Of a stretch of 64,000 bases of DNA, positions 1-14,035 are shown one piece after another. The DNA comes from Tetragonia tetragonoides. Taxonomy: Eukaryota; Streptophyta; Magnoliopsida; Caryophyllales; Aizoaceae. A program made the translations under genes and the position numbers. Position 1 is the first letter of the stretch, and each line of letters begins with the position of its first letter. Where the stretch lies: the NCBI GenBank assembly GCA_038025085.1, contig CM076145.1, forward strand, positions 18,706,500 to 18,770,499, in the 5' to 3' direction. The notes under the pieces were generated by a model. The model was not told where the DNA came from. It saw only the letters and a program-made list of their open reading frames with translations, and did not search any database.

Positions 1-1103
1 GGGTCGGTGGAGGAGGGTGTTGTTGTGGTGGGTCCGACGGCTGAGATGCCGGTGAGCGAGGAGGGTGCTGGACCGAAAATTACTTCGAATGTCGGCGAGC
101 TGGTGGCGGCTTCTGGGCCCGCCCGCGGGGAGGATACTACTGGGTCGTCTCCTGGTGGCGGGGGTGTGGCTGCTCTTAGGGGGTCAGAGGGGGTGAGGCA
201 GAACAGTGGCTTGGTGGACTGCGGGCAGGTGTCACGGGCTGCTGTAGCCTCTTCTCCGCTATGGAGAGGGGGTTTTCTCAGAGAACTGTGTCAGGTTGGT
301 ACCTGGCTTGCGGAGGTTGGGGCACGGGTCCAGCAAGTGGGTAAAGGTGAAGGTCCTGTAGCTGAGTCTCAGGCGAGGGTACAAAGGGACTTTTGTGGGG
401 AACCTGTTTTCGATTTTAACCGGACCCAGGGGGGATCCTCCTATTGATGATGAGGATGATCTTCTTGGGTCTATGGATGGTGACGATGATTTATTTTTGA
501 GCAGGTTAAGGGAGTTTGAGGATAAGGAGGTGGAGGAGATTGAGGAGGTAAATTTGTTTTATGCTGAGAGGGATCGGGATGTGACGACGCAACAGAGTTC
601 GGAGCTCCTTCACAGTGTTCCTTTGTCTTGTGCCGAGGATACCAGGGCGCGTGCCCAAGAGGACCTTTCTACTTCCTTTTCCCCTTTACCCTTTTATTCT
701 CTTTTTGTTGCTACTCCCCAAAAAGCTCCTGCTTGTCGTTTTTTCAGGTGCAAGTGGGGGAGATGGAGATGTTAGGCTGGGCGTAACGCCAGTTCTGTCG
801 ATAGCGTCGGAAGGTTCTGTTGCTCCGATGTGCCATGGGGAGTCAGAGTCCGGGGGGACGGTTGTGACCATTCCACCATTGGTGGGTGGGAGGGACGACC
901 GGGACCCTCAGGCTCTCCTTCGTGATCTTGATTTTCGGGTTGTTGGTAAGACAGGTCAGGTGGCTAATGTTCAGGTGTCTCCGAGGGGACCTCCTTCTCG
1001 GAGAAACAGGGTTGGTATTAGGGAGCTTCGGGGTCTTGAGACGACCCTTAATTATGGGAAAGGGGGGAGTCGTAGGTCTAGGGGTACTGGTGATTTTAGA
1101 TGA
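1..1103 (+). pseudogene. LINE ORF1 (gag-like), C-terminal part, frameshifted
   Basis: Only the downstream part of ORF1 is present. The reading moves between frames: one frame is open to 447, a second, highly acidic one (runs of D and E, ending near LFYAERDRDV) covers about 425-700, and a third is open from 615 to 1103. The Gly/Ser/Pro-rich composition followed by an acidic tail fits the variable C-terminus of plant L1 ORF1 proteins. These are RNA-binding nucleic acid chaperones that coat the element RNA. No zinc knuckle is visible in this part. The last frame stops with TGA at 1101-1103, overlapping the ORF2 start by ATGA. Confidence 0.6.
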
Positions 1104-4100
1104 AGGTTTTGAGTTGGAATGTCAATGGTCTGGGGATGGTAGGGAAGCGTAGCCTAGTGCAGGAAGTTGTCCGCCGGGCGTCTCAGGATGTGGTAATGTT
1201 TCAGGAGACAAAGGTTGAGGGAGTGGATTCTTTTTTTGTTCAAAGCCTATGGGAGGCGGGGTCTAAGGATTGGGTTTGGTTGCCTTCTGTAGGAGCGTCG
1301 GGGGGTATTCTTATTGCTTGGGATACCCGTTTTGCGACTCGAGTCGAGTCCCATTTTGGGCATTTTACTGTGTCGGTCCTGTTGAGTGTTCGGGGGAGGG
1401 GTGATTGGTGGGTGTCTTCTGTTTATGGCCCGTGTGGGGTTGCTGACCGGGAGTCGTATTGGGAGGAGTTGGCGGCTCTTGCTGGTCTCTGTTCCCCTAG
1501 ATGGGTTATTGGGGGTGACTTTAATGTGATCCGTCACGCGGGGGAACGACGTGGTAGGGGATTGACCGGGGGTATGATTGAGTTTGACTCCTTTATTAGG
1601 GAGTCTGCCCTTCGCGATTTGCCTCTCGGTAATGCTCAGTTTACTTGGGGTGTGAGCGGGAGGCGGGATGTAGCCTCTCGGATAGATAGATTCCTTGTTA
1701 CGAATGAGTTTGAGGATGAGTTTCCATCTTTGGTACAGGAGATCCTGCCCCGTTCGTGTTCTGATCACTTTCCCCTTGTCTTACATTCTGCTCCCATCCA
1801 ATGGGGCCCGACCCCTTTCCGCTTTTGTGGTGTTCCCATGCGGAGTTTGGGGCTAAGATTCGGGATTGGTGGGCGGAGTGTGAGGTTGAGGGTTGGAGGG
1901 GGTACTGTTTCATGAGGAGGTTGAGGTTTGTGAAGGAACGTTTGAAAGTTTGGAATAAGGAGACGTTTGGAGATGTGCGGGTGCGAAAGGGGGAGATTCT
2001 TAAGGAGATTTTGGTGACGGACCGGGCCTTGAGCGAGGAGGGCCATGTTGAGGGGTTGCTGAGGAAGAGTTTTGATTTGAAGAATAGTTTAGAGGAGGCT
2101 TTGCTTAAGGAGAGGCAGAGTCAGCGTCGGAAGATGAAGGGGAGATGGGCGAAGGAGGGGGATGTGAGTTCTAGGTTGTTCTTTAAAGTGGTTAATGGGA
2201 AGCGGAGGAGGAGTTTTATTCGGGAGTTGGAGACTGATGATGGTGAGCGTGTGACTGATGTGAATAGGATTAGTGACGAGATTATAGCTTTCTACAAGGG
2301 TCTTTTTGAGGAAGAAGTGATTGATAGACCGATGTTGGAGGGAGTTGAGTGGTCACCTATTACTCCATTGCTTCGGGATTGGCTTGAGCGCCCTTTTGAG
2401 TTAGAGGAGATACGGGCTGCGGTGTTTGGGATGGATCGTGAGAAATCCCCGGGGCCGGATGGATTCACTATGGCCTATTACCAGGATTGCTGGGAGGTCA
2501 TCAAGGAGGATCTGCTGGGGGTTTTTACTGAGTTTCATGACACAGGGGTGGTCGGGAAGAGTATGAACTCTAATTTTATCACCCTCGTCCCTAAGAAGGA
2601 CCGGTCGATTAAGGTGAGAGATTTTAGGCCTATTAGTTTAGTCACCAGCGTCTATAAGATTTTGACGAAGGTCCTGTCTATTAGACTTGGGGCGATTTTG
2701 ACTGGGACTATCTCGGCTGCCCAGAGTGCTTTTGTGGAGGGTCGCCAGATCATTGATGCAGCTTTGGTTGCTAATGAGGTGGTTGATGGTGCTCGCCGGA
2801 ATAACGACTCGGGGATTGTTTTTAAGTTGGACTTTGAGAAAGCTTATGACCGGGTTAGTTGGGGTTTTTTGGATCGCGTTCTAGATAGGAAGGGCTTTGG
2901 GGGGCGTTAGCGCTCCTGGATAAGGGGTTGTTTGTCCAACGCTAGTTTTTCTGTCCTTGTTAATGGGGCGGCTCGTGACTGGTTCACTTCGTCACGTGGT
3001 TTGCGCCAGGGGGATCCCCTGTCCCCTTTCCTATTCACTCTAGTCGTTGATGTTCTTGGCCGTATGTTGGATAGGGGAGTGGAGCGGGGGCTTGTTGAAG
3101 GATTCCGGGTGGGTCGGGAAAGGGTTTGTGTTTCCCACCTGCAGTTTGCCGATGATACGATCCTCTTCCTTTCGGCCGACGCCGAAGGTTTTAAGAGGGT
3201 ACTCACGCTCTTACAAGTTTTTGAGGTTGTGTCGGGGATGCGAATTAATTTGTCTAAGTGTAGTTTGGCGGGAGTCAACGTGGGGGAGGATGTTCTGACT
3301 TCCCTGGCTGGTCTAGTGGGTTGTCAGGTTCAGCAGTGGCCGCTTACTTATTTGGGGGTGCCCCTCAGAGGTAATCCCAGATCGGTTTCCTTTTGGGAAC
3401 CGGTAGAGTCTAGAGTGGCTAAGCGTCTAGATGGTTGGAAAGGGGTATATTTCTCGTTGGGGGGGAGGATCACTATTTTGCATTCCTGCCTAGCTAGCAT
3501 CCCTCTTTACTACCTTTCCCTTTTTAAAATTCCTGTTGGGGTAGCTAATAGGATTGAGAGGATGATGAGGGACTTTCTTTGGTCGGGGGTTGGAGAGGGT
3601 AAGAGGGATCACCTGGTTAGTTGGGACCATGTTTGCCGGCCGAAAATTGAGGGGGGCTTGGGTTTTGGTAGGATGGTGTCCAAGAACATTTCGCTAGTGG
3701 GTAAGTGGTTATGGCGTTTTCCCCTAGAATCTGGCTCCCTATGGCACCGAGTTATCAGAAGCAAGTACGGCCTTCAGCATAATGGGTGGGACATCCGAGC
3801 CAGCTCAACTATCTCCCATGCTTACCCTTGGAAGTTCGTTTCCCAGGTATCGTCCTTATTCTTTCCCCTGGTCAGGTATAATGTGGGTAATGGTCAACGG
3901 GTTCGGTTCTGGGAAGATGTGTGGAATGGGGAAACTGCTTTCTCTTCTACATATCCGCGGGTTTTTCGTTTGTCCACTCTTCATGGGGCACATGTGGCTG
4001 ATTTTTACTCAGAGGTTGGTGGTTCCTGGAACCTTCACTTTCGGCGACCACCCCGGGATATAGAAATGGAGGAACTCGTTTCCCTCCTGGGTGTCCTCCA

Positions 4101-4731
4101 CTCTAGGCTTCTCGTCCCTAGGGACGATTCTCGGACTTGGATTGGGGACTCCTCTGGGGTTTTTTCTTCCAAGTCCTTCCTCCATCATCTTAGCCTTCCG
4201 TCTCAATTTCCACATTTTCCCCTTTCCTCTTATATTTGGAAGTCCAAGGTTCCTCTGAAGGTTCGTGCTTTTGTGTGGACTTTGGTGCTAGGTAAGGTGA
4301 ATACTTGTGATATGGTGCAACGGCGGAGGCCACATATGTGTCTCCTTCCCAGCATGTGTGTGATGTGTCGGCAGGACGGAGAGAGTTGCTTGCACTTGTT
4401 TGTATTGTGTAATTTTGCGAGGGCTCTGTGGGATCGGCTGTTGTGTGGGGAGCCTTTTGTGTGCCCTGCTACTGTGGGGCAATTCCTACAGATGCGTTTT
4501 TCTGCTATGCGGAGGGGGAAGGAGGGTAGGATGTTGTGGCGGTGTGCCTGTTTAGCTATTCTTTGGTGCACTTGGCTAGAGAGGAACTCGAGGATTTTCT
4601 CTGACAAGGGAAAGAGTACCGATATAGTTTGGGAACATATAGTTTATTTGGCATCCCTGTGGGCGAAGGCGGCTGGTGCCTTCAAGGGGGTGCCACTGAC
4701 GGTCATTCAACGTCATTGGCGTGATTTGTAG
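1100..4731 (+). pseudogene. LINE ORF2: endonuclease, reverse transcriptase, zinc-binding domain
   Basis: ORF2 nicks target DNA and primes reverse transcription there. From the ATG at 1100 the endonuclease motifs come in order: SWNVNGLG, QETK (catalytic Glu), VYGP, GDFN, IDRF and SDHFP (the catalytic SDH triad). The reverse transcriptase follows with LVPKKD, RPISL, KLDFEKAYDRVSW and FADDTILF; the catalytic pair is in FADD at about 3147-3158. A C-terminal zf-RVT domain (WKSKVPLKVRAFVW, then a Cys/His cluster with CVMC and CLHLFVLC) ends at 4731. Two breaks are visible: a frame change near 1820-1830, between endonuclease and RT, and an in-frame TAG at 2908-2910 inside the RT. The RT domain is otherwise well preserved. 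Confidence 0.93.
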
Positions 4732-4830
4732 ATACTTTACTCTTACTCTTGTACTTTGAGGATACCTTATCCTCCATTTTGTATTCTTTCACGATTTGAT
4801 TAATAAAAAGTTTTTCTTATCTAAAAAAAA
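4732..4830 (+). other. LINE 3' UTR and A-tail
   Basis: A T-rich stretch of about 90 bases follows the ORF2 stop and ends in TAATAAAAAG, then CTAAAAAAAA (4821-4830). The A-run marks the 3' end where target-primed reverse transcription starts. The sequence from 4831 is a candidate target duplication, but its partner lies outside the window. Confidence 0.75.
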
Positions 4831-5323
4831 TGAATTCAACCAAAAAGAACGATTTAAAACACTAAAGTAACAATCTTACACAATTTCACAACTCATGAGC
4901 TTTAAGAAAAAACAAAAAACAAACGCCAAAAGTAACAATCTTCTAATTCACAAAATTCAGAATTCAGATAAACAAACAAGCCTATGAATATGAAGAGAGA
5001 GAGTGAGTACCTGGAGGTTGAAGAACTGGAAATTCCGGTGAAAGGTAGACGAAATTTAAACTCTGATCGACAAAACAAAAACCAAGATCTTCAACGCACA
5101 TCTCAAGAGAACCTAACCCTAAATTTGGGGTTTTGCGGCACCAACCTAACCATAAATTTGGGGGTTTTGGGGCAACGAGAACAAGGAGAGAGAAGGAAGG
5201 ACGACAGGCTCTGGTGCTGTGGCTGGGATGGAGGCAGCGGGCAGAGCAGATTCGGTGGTGACGCGGGGTGAGAGAGGTAGTATGTCAGTACGTGTGTGTG
5301 AGTCTGTGAGACTGTGAGAGTAA
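4831..5323. other. Unassigned sequence, probably interior of a CACTA element
   Basis: No convincing gene. A 95-codon open frame at 4984-5271 (+) has no recognisable domain. Read on the minus strand, the segment 5030-5320 resembles a plant gene leader: CT-rich tracts, then repeated ACCCTAAATTT-like stretches. A captured 5' end of a host gene inside the CACTA element is possible. The final TAA (5321-5323) is the target duplication of the adjacent MITE. Confidence 0.35.
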
Positions 5324-5675
5324 GAGCATGTTTGGGAGTTTTGGGTGGGAAGGGAAGGGAAGGGAATGAGGGGGAAGGGAAGGGAAGGGAAGGGAAGGAG
5401 AATGAAGGTAAAATAATTTACCTTGTTTGGGAGTTTAAGTAAGAGAGGAAAATGGAGGGGAATCGACTACTGTTACTTAAAAATTTTCATTCCCCTCCAT
5501 TCTCTCCTAACTTGGGGGGAACAAAAATTGAGTTAATGGAGGGGAATGGAGGGGAACTGTTCCCCTTCACTCCCCTCCCTTCTCCTCTTTAAAAAAACTA
5601 ACAAATAAGGAGAACTTTTTATTTCCCCCTCATTCCCTTCCTTTCTCCTCCATTCTCCAATTCCCAAACAGGCTC
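5324..5675. mobile_element. Tourist-like (PIF/Harbinger-type) MITE, 352 bp
   Basis: The terminal inverted repeats are GAGCATGTTTGGGAG on the left and, read from the right, GAGCCTGTTTGGGAA (13 of 15 match). They are flanked by a 3-bp TAA duplication at 5321-5323 and 5676-5678. A TWA-type duplication with a TIR of this form is characteristic of Tourist elements mobilised by PIF/Harbinger transposases. The interior is strand-biased: GGGAAGGG-type purine runs on the left half and complementary CCCCTCC runs on the right, so much of the element could fold back on itself. There is no coding capacity. Confidence 0.85.
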
Positions 5676-5678
5676 TAA

Positions 5679-6041
5679 GGAAATGACGGGCAGAACGTGG
5701 GAAAAAAATTGGGAACTGATTTCTCTCTCAAGATACAAAAGTCCATCAGGCCTCAAGGGCTCATGCTATGAAAAAAAGAAAATAAAGAAAAAAACATATG
5801 TACCTTTTACATAACACTTTTTCAATGAGCGTTGTCATGTTTCCGTGTTCTTCACTAATAGCACTCGTAAATAAAGCGTTATGTTATTTATATATTGTGA
5901 AAATCACTTATATTGTTGCTTCTAATAAAGATAGCACTTTTTTTAGAAGCGTTAATGAGAGTATATTATAAAATTCTCACTTACTAAATCATAACACTTA
6001 CATCATAAGCACTATATTTCAAGGCAAACTTTGTTGTAGTG
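5679..6041. mobile_element. CACTA transposon terminus with subterminal repeats
   Basis: The right terminus reads TTTGTTGTAGTG at 6030-6041; on the minus strand this is CACTACAACAAA, the hallmark CACTA end. Inside it are dispersed subterminal motifs such as AGTGTTATG, AGCGTTATG and AGTGCTAT in both orientations, as expected for transposase-binding repeats. TGA at 6042-6044 is the likely 3-bp target duplication. No transposase gene is in the window; the other end is probably left of the LINE. It interrupts the env-like ORF of copia element E. Confidence 0.75.
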
Positions 6042-6154
6042 TGAGGATTTGAGGAGTTGTGGGAGTATGAATTCGAAACTCCAATTTCAATGGGAGTTTC
6101 AGGGGAATTAGAGAAAGTTGTTTTGAAAGTTGATGATGATCTAGTAGTCACCAT
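6042..6154 (-). pseudogene. Start of an env-like/extra ORF of element E, cut by the CACTA end
   Basis: An ATG at 6154 (minus) opens a frame beginning MVTTRSSS and running about 37 codons before the CACTA terminus. Its position, after pol in a SIRE-type copia element and preceded by a CT-rich leader, is where these elements carry an env-like ORF. The stub is Ser/Thr-rich and too short to show membrane segments, so the env label rests on position only. Confidence 0.4.
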
Positions 6155-6817
6155 TTTAAAAGAAGCGAGATAATGGAGAAGGAGAAGTGGTGAAACTTTG
6201 TGGGAGAGAGAGAAGCTTTTCGTGACCGGCGGTTGAGTGTGGAGTAGTGAGAGAGATGACTGGGTGAGAGGAGAGAGAGAGTGGGCAGTGAGAGAAAGAG
6301 AGTGACGGTTTGTGGAGGGAAGAGAGAGTAGTCTTGGGGAAAGCAAAAGGTAGCTGAGTTTGAGTGAATGCTCCTTATTACCCAGCGTGTATAACTGTTC
6401 ACTTGGAACAGTTAGTGGACATTAGAGTTTTTGTGGGTAATGACTCAATTTTTGTGGGCTTGATTTACAAATAAATCAGCTGATTTAGGTGGCTGATTTT
6501 TCGCTTAATATGAGGTCAACTTTAAGAGCCCACAAATATCTAGTGAATAAACATGCTTATGCAAATGCAAATGAACCAGACCGATTTCCAACGGTCCATG
6601 CTGAGTTGTCAAGCAATTTTCAGCTTATGCAACAAAACATAATGAAAAGTTTGTTAATGGACATGCACAATAATTTCAGAACTTTTTGCTCAATAAATTC
6701 AATCATTACAATCACAATAAGTTTTCATAAAAGCAATTTCATTTATTTCAAGGGGAGTTTAATGCAAGTGATTTAATTGATTTTGATCAAACCAAGTTCA
6801 AGCCAGATTTTCTCAAA
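6155..6817 (-). other. Spacer between pol and the extra ORF of element E
   Basis: About 660 bases without a supported gene. On the minus strand the part next to the extra ORF (about 6160-6400) is very rich in CTCTCT and CCTCTCC, like a leader; the rest is AT-rich. Open frames here are short and of low complexity. Confidence 0.5.
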
Positions 6818-9800
6818 CTATTCCCGACTAAGTGTCTTAGTGAAGATATCCGCTATTTGATCTTCGCTTTTGCAAAAGTTCATGGAAATTAATCCTTTTT
6901 CAACATTATCTCTTAAGATATGATGCCTAATGTCATTGTGTTTAGTCCTCTTGGGTTGACATGGACTTTTAACAATATTAATGGAACTAGTGTTGTCACA
7001 AAAGATAGGAATGCAATCAATCACAACACCAAAATCATTCAATTGTTGCTTAATCCATAAGAGTTGAGCACAACAAGAAGCGGCTGACACATACTCGGCC
7101 TCGGCCGTTGACAAGGTAATAGAGTTTTGTTTCTTAGAACCCCATGAAATCAAACAAGAACCAAGAAAGTGAGCCATGCCGGAAGTGCTTTTTCTATCAA
7201 CTAGATAGCCGGCATAATCCGCATCGGCATAGCCAAGGAGATCAAAAGAAGTACCCTTAGGATACCAAAGGCCTAAGTTATCGCAACCATGCAAGTACCT
7301 CAATATTCTCTTAACGGCTATCATGTGAGACTCTTTAGGACATTCTTGGAATCTAGCACATAAGCTTACACTAAACACATTATCAGGTCTACTTGCGGTT
7401 AAGTAAAGAAGAGAACCGAGCATACCTCGATAGGTTTTCTCGTCTACCTTCTTACCATTCCCATCTAAGTCAAGCTTAGTGGCCGTGGGCATTGGAGTGT
7501 GCATGGACTTGCCATTGTCCATTCCATACTTCTTCACAAGCTCCTTAAGGTACTTTTGTTGGTGAATCATGATCCCTTCCTTGGATTGCTTGATTTGCAA
7601 ACCCAAGAAGAAGTTGAGTTCACCCATCATGCTCATCTCAAATTCGATTGTCATGAGATCCGAAAACTCTTTACACAAACACTCATTAGTAGCACCAAAT
7701 ATAATGTCATCAACATAAATTTGCACAATCAACAAGTGTTTGTCTTTCACTTTAAGAAACAATGTGTTGTCTATTTTACCTCTTTGAAAGCCATTTTCCA
7801 TTAAAAACTTGGACAATCGTTCATACCAAGCTCGGGGAGTTTGTTTCAAACCATATAGTGCCTTATCCAATTTAAAAATATGAGTTTCAAAATCTTGGCT
7901 TTCAAAACCGGGAGGTTGTTCAACAAACACTTCATCTTTCAAATAACCGTTCAAGAAGGCACTCTTGACGTCCATTTGATAGAGGGTTATCTCCATGAAT
8001 GCAGAAAAAGCAATAAGAATGCGAATATCCTCTAGCCTAGCTACCGGTGCGAAGGTTTTATCGTAATCAATACCTTCCTCTTGATTGTATCTTTTGACCA
8101 CCAGTCTGGCTTTGTTTCTGACTACGGTCCCTTGCTCATCAAGCTTGTTTCGAAACACCCACTTTGTTTCGATGATCATACGATCTGAGGGACGAGGCAC
8201 TAGGTGCCAAACCTTGTTTCTTTCGAACTGGTGTAGTTCGTCTTGCATAGAAGTGACCCAGTCTGGATCGAGCAAGGCTTCTTGGTAGTTCCTCGGTTCA
8301 ATGGTTGATAGAAATGCGAAGTGTGCACAAAAGTTCTGAACCGAGGACCTAGTTTGGGTTCCTTTGTTGAAGTCACCAATGATCAGATCTGAGGGGTGTG
8401 ATCCATTGTACTTCCAAGGTCTCATACTTAGTGGGTGAGTAGAGCCTTCGTTTTGGTTGGATAAACTTGAGGTCTGTCTAGAAGGAACATACGAGGGACC
8501 TGAGTCAACAGAAGCTGTTCCCTCTATCGGTGGCGTCCCATCTTTAGGAGGAGTGTGATGCTTGTTTTCATCCTGAGGTTCCTTTGCTGTTCCTGCCAGG
8601 TTAGGAGTATCGAGATGGCTTCTTGCAAGTCCAATCTCAAAATCATCATCCAATAAATCACTTTCAACCAAAACGTTAGTCTCATCAAAGATTACATGAA
8701 CACTTTCCTCAACAAGTATGGTTCTTTTGTTGTAAACTTTATAAGCTTTACCACGTGAGGAATAACCAAGAAAAACAGCTTCATCACTTTGTGCATCAAA
8801 TTTACCAAGTTGATCCTTTCCATTATTATGCACAAAACATCTACAACCAAATGTACGAAGATGTAAAATGGAAGGTTTTCTCCCTTTGAAGAGTTCATAG
8901 AGAGTCTTTTTAAGCATTGGCCTAATCATGCAATGATTAATGATGTAGCAAGCCGTGTTCACGGCTTCGGCCCAAAAGTACTTAGGAAGACCACTAGCAA
9001 TTAACATAGTGAGTGCAATATCTTCTAGGGTCCTATTTTTCCTTTCTACTACACCATTTTGTTGAGGTGTCCTAGAGGCTAAGAAGTTGTGGTCAATACC
9101 ATTAGTGCCACAAAACTCAATGAACGAAGCATTATCAAATTCGGTTCCATTGTCGGATTTCATGCTAACAAGTTCATTTCCGGTTGTCTTTTGAGTTCTT
9201 CTAATGAATGCATCAAACACATCAAATTTCTCATCTTTTGAGGTAGGAAACAAGGTCCAAGTAAAGCGAGAATAATCATCAACAATCACAAGCACATATC
9301 TCTTTCCCGCTCTACTAACTACTCTCATAGGTCCACACAAATCCATATGAATGAGTTCAAGTGGTCTAGAAGTACTAGCCAAGTTCTTTGATTTAAAAGA
9401 TGATTTGACTTTTTTTCCTCTAGCACATGCATCACAAATTTTATCGTTCTTGAACTTAATTGAAGGAAGACCAACAACTAGGTTTTGAGACAACAATTTT
9501 TTGCAACAAGGAAAGACTAGCATGACCTAATTTTTTATGCCATAGAAATGCATCATCATCAAGGACACTTGAACATGACATTTCAACATGAGGAAGGGAT
9601 GAAAGATTTGTCTTATAAACATTTTTGTCTTGCTTTCCGTTCAAGACAATTTTCCCATTTTTGCTACTTACTATCATGCAACTATTGGATGAAAATTCAA
9701 CTTTGTTCCCATGATCACATAGTTGCGAAATGCTCAAAAGATTATGCTTTAAACCTCTTACCAAACACATTATCGATGGAGTGTGATGGTGATGAACCTA

Positions 9801-9957
9801 TTCGTCTAACTCCATAGATCTTTCTTGTTTTGCCATCACCAAAAGACACATTTCCACCGTTGAAGGCTGTTAGTGAGAGAAAATTTGATTCATCTCCCGT
9901 CATGTGCCATGAGCAACCACTATCTAAGTACCAAGATTGGTTGCTCTCTCCCACCAA
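6818..9957 (-). pseudogene. Copia pol: protease, integrase, reverse transcriptase, RNase H
   Basis: Three frames cover the polyprotein. The protease start (9957-9742) contains WYLDSGCSWHMTG with the DSG active site. The GAG-pre-integrase domain (9770-9456) has LWHKKLGHAS. A long intact 901-codon frame (9523-6818) then contains the integrase core (IVDDYSRF, SDNGTEF, ERKNRTL, giving D,D,E), RT with YVDDIIFG as the catalytic motif, and RNase H (YADADYAG, STAEAEYV), ending with IFTKTLSRE. The two frame changes near 9750 and 9490-9520 inactivate it. Apart from these the catalytic residues are all present, so this is a fairly recent copy. Confidence 0.93.
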
Positions 9958-9972
9958 CTTCTACAATCACAT

Positions 9973-11234
9973 TTAGAGGTTAGACTTAGGAACACAAACA
10001 AATTTGGGTTCCTTCTTAAGAGAAGTGGTGTTCAAATCACTTTTCTTGACCCACTTGACCTTAGCATTCGTTTTCATAATATTTTCTTTCACAAAACAAT
10101 TCATGCTCAAATGACCGATTTCACCACAAAACGTACACAATTGATTGTAGGGCAAATCAGTGTATTTAGATCTAGGGTTCCAAGGAGTTTTCTTGCTAAC
10201 AAACCCTAATCCCTTTTTAGTTTTGTTGTGGTTTTAGTTCAGCCATTTCATTGCCTTACTGCCATTGTTCCAGACTCTGTTCCCTTTCACAGTTTCATTG
10301 GCAAGCCTTAAGAAGTCTTCTTCGAGTTTTCTTATTCTGACTTTTTCATTAATGGAGGTGATCCTAGCATCTTCTAAGTCAGATCTCATAGACTCAAGGA
10401 AGGTATGAATAACTTCAGATCTTATGGCGTTTTCACAAGTTTTTACGAATTTTGTGACTCTCAAGTTCATGCTTTAAATCTGAGTTATTTCGTTGAAGAC
10501 CTTCAATGATATTGTTCATGGCACTAGAGTGTTCTTTAAGGACAACATGCTCATTTTCAAGAGATTTCTTTTCATGCAAGACTTTTGTTAGCTCGGTGGA
10601 CAAGTTTTTATTTTCAACACAAACATCTTGAAATTCTTCAGCCAAGGTACTTATCATGCTTAACATTTCAGTTAACGAAGCATTATCAGAAATATCATTA
10701 AAGTGATTATAGTATCCATGAACTTTTCCCTTGTTTTGCTGACAGTACCCCTTCTGAAGTTCTGTTCCCTCCTCTGTTCCCTGGGTCGTTCCTCTTCTGG
10801 ACAGTTCTTCATGAAGTGACCGGGTTTTTTGCACTTGAAGCAATAAACCTCTTGAGTTCCTTTTCCAGTTGAGTCACGTCCTTTGTAGGGAGCTCCTTTC
10901 TTGTTTCCAGATCTGTACTTTTTATAGAGGTAACTTAGCCTTTTGGAGAGCAAGGTAAAGTCATCCTCCATATCAAGTTCATCAAGGTCGTCTTCAACTT
11001 CTACGTTTAGAGCAAGACCTTTGTCTTTTCCGGAATCTTCTTTGGACTTTGAGCTTATACGAACCTCATGCGTTTGAAGGTTCACAATGAGTTCATCTAA
11101 GCTCATGGTGTCCGTCCTCTTGGCTTCTTGTATGGCCGTCACCTTGTTCTCCCAACTTGATGGTAGAATGCGCAAGATTTTTCGAATAAGGTCTTCGGAG
11201 GTGAAGAGTTTACCAAGAGATTTGAGCTCATTTG
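9973..11234 (-). pseudogene. Copia gag, 3' part (zinc knuckles), frameshifted
   Basis: This is the downstream half of gag, resuming exactly at the left edge of element D. It starts with a helical capsid segment (ILPSSWENKVTAIQEAK, then SLDELIVNLQTHE), has a first zinc knuckle CFKCKKPGHFMKNC near 10810-10850, a long coiled-coil-like segment, and a second CCHC box CTFCGEIGHLSMNC near 10090-10140. The UBN2/RVT-gag type with two knuckles and a coiled coil between them fits SIRE gag proteins. Frame changes near 10680, 10440 and 10230 break it. Confidence 0.85.
11230..11234. repeat. Target-site duplication ATTTG (left) of element D
   Basis: ATTTG at 11230-11234 is repeated at 23064-23068, immediately outside the two LTRs of element D. 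A perfect 5-bp duplication proves insertion of D into the copia gag. Confidence 0.95.
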
Positions 11235-13775
<2,541 letters not shown>

Positions 13776-14012
13776 TCTCACCCTCCTTAAAAGATATTTT
13801 ATCCTCAAAATTTGGAGTTTGCACTCCCATGATTTTAAAAGTTTGTCTTTAAGAAGACGTAAAACGATTTCTAGGATCCGGACTCATGAAACGGGGAAGA
13901 GACATCATCGTGTTTCTACTCGATTAGCAATGCAATAAGCAATGCTTGCACATATACCATGTAATAGATCATAAGAAAACAAAATTTTTGGGGCGTGACA
14001 CTCTACCCTCCT
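13776..14012 (-). promoter_or_regulatory. Polypurine tract of element D, present twice
   Basis: On the minus strand AAGGAGGGTGAGA (13776-13788) directly precedes the LTR start TGTGATACC, as a plus-strand primer should. A second near-copy, AAGGAGGGTAGAG (14001-14012), is followed by TGTCACGCCCC at 14000, which itself looks like an LTR start. The 225 bases between them therefore begin like an LTR and end in a second polypurine tract. Confidence 0.75.
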
Positions 14013-14035
14013 TAAAAGGAGTTTCGTCCCGAAAC

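Larger units (their letters stand above)
1..4830 (+). mobile_element. L1-type LINE (non-LTR retrotransposon), 5' end outside the window
   Basis: The element shows the plant L1 layout: an acidic ORF1 tail, an ORF2 with apurinic endonuclease, reverse transcriptase and a C-terminal zinc-binding domain, then a short 3' UTR ending in an A-run at 4823-4830. The 5' UTR and most of ORF1 lie left of the window, so the target-site duplication cannot be tested. Both ORFs carry frameshifts or stops, so this copy is dead. The coding part is GC-rich and codon-like, in contrast with the AT-rich DNA that follows. The flanking sequence on the right looks like part of a CACTA element, so the LINE probably inserted into it. 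Confidence 0.93.

Noticed and set aside
4984..5271. 95-codon open frame on the plus strand
   Set aside because: No domain, low-complexity composition, and the opposite strand looks like a gene leader; not supported as a gene.
5984..6402. Two overlapping Ser/Leu-rich minus frames
   Set aside because: They arise from the CT-rich leader before the copia extra ORF and run across the CACTA junction; only the ATG at 6154 was kept.
9548..9817. Plus-strand frames opposite copia pol
   Set aside because: Shadows of the coding strand; the minus frames contain the protease and integrase motifs.
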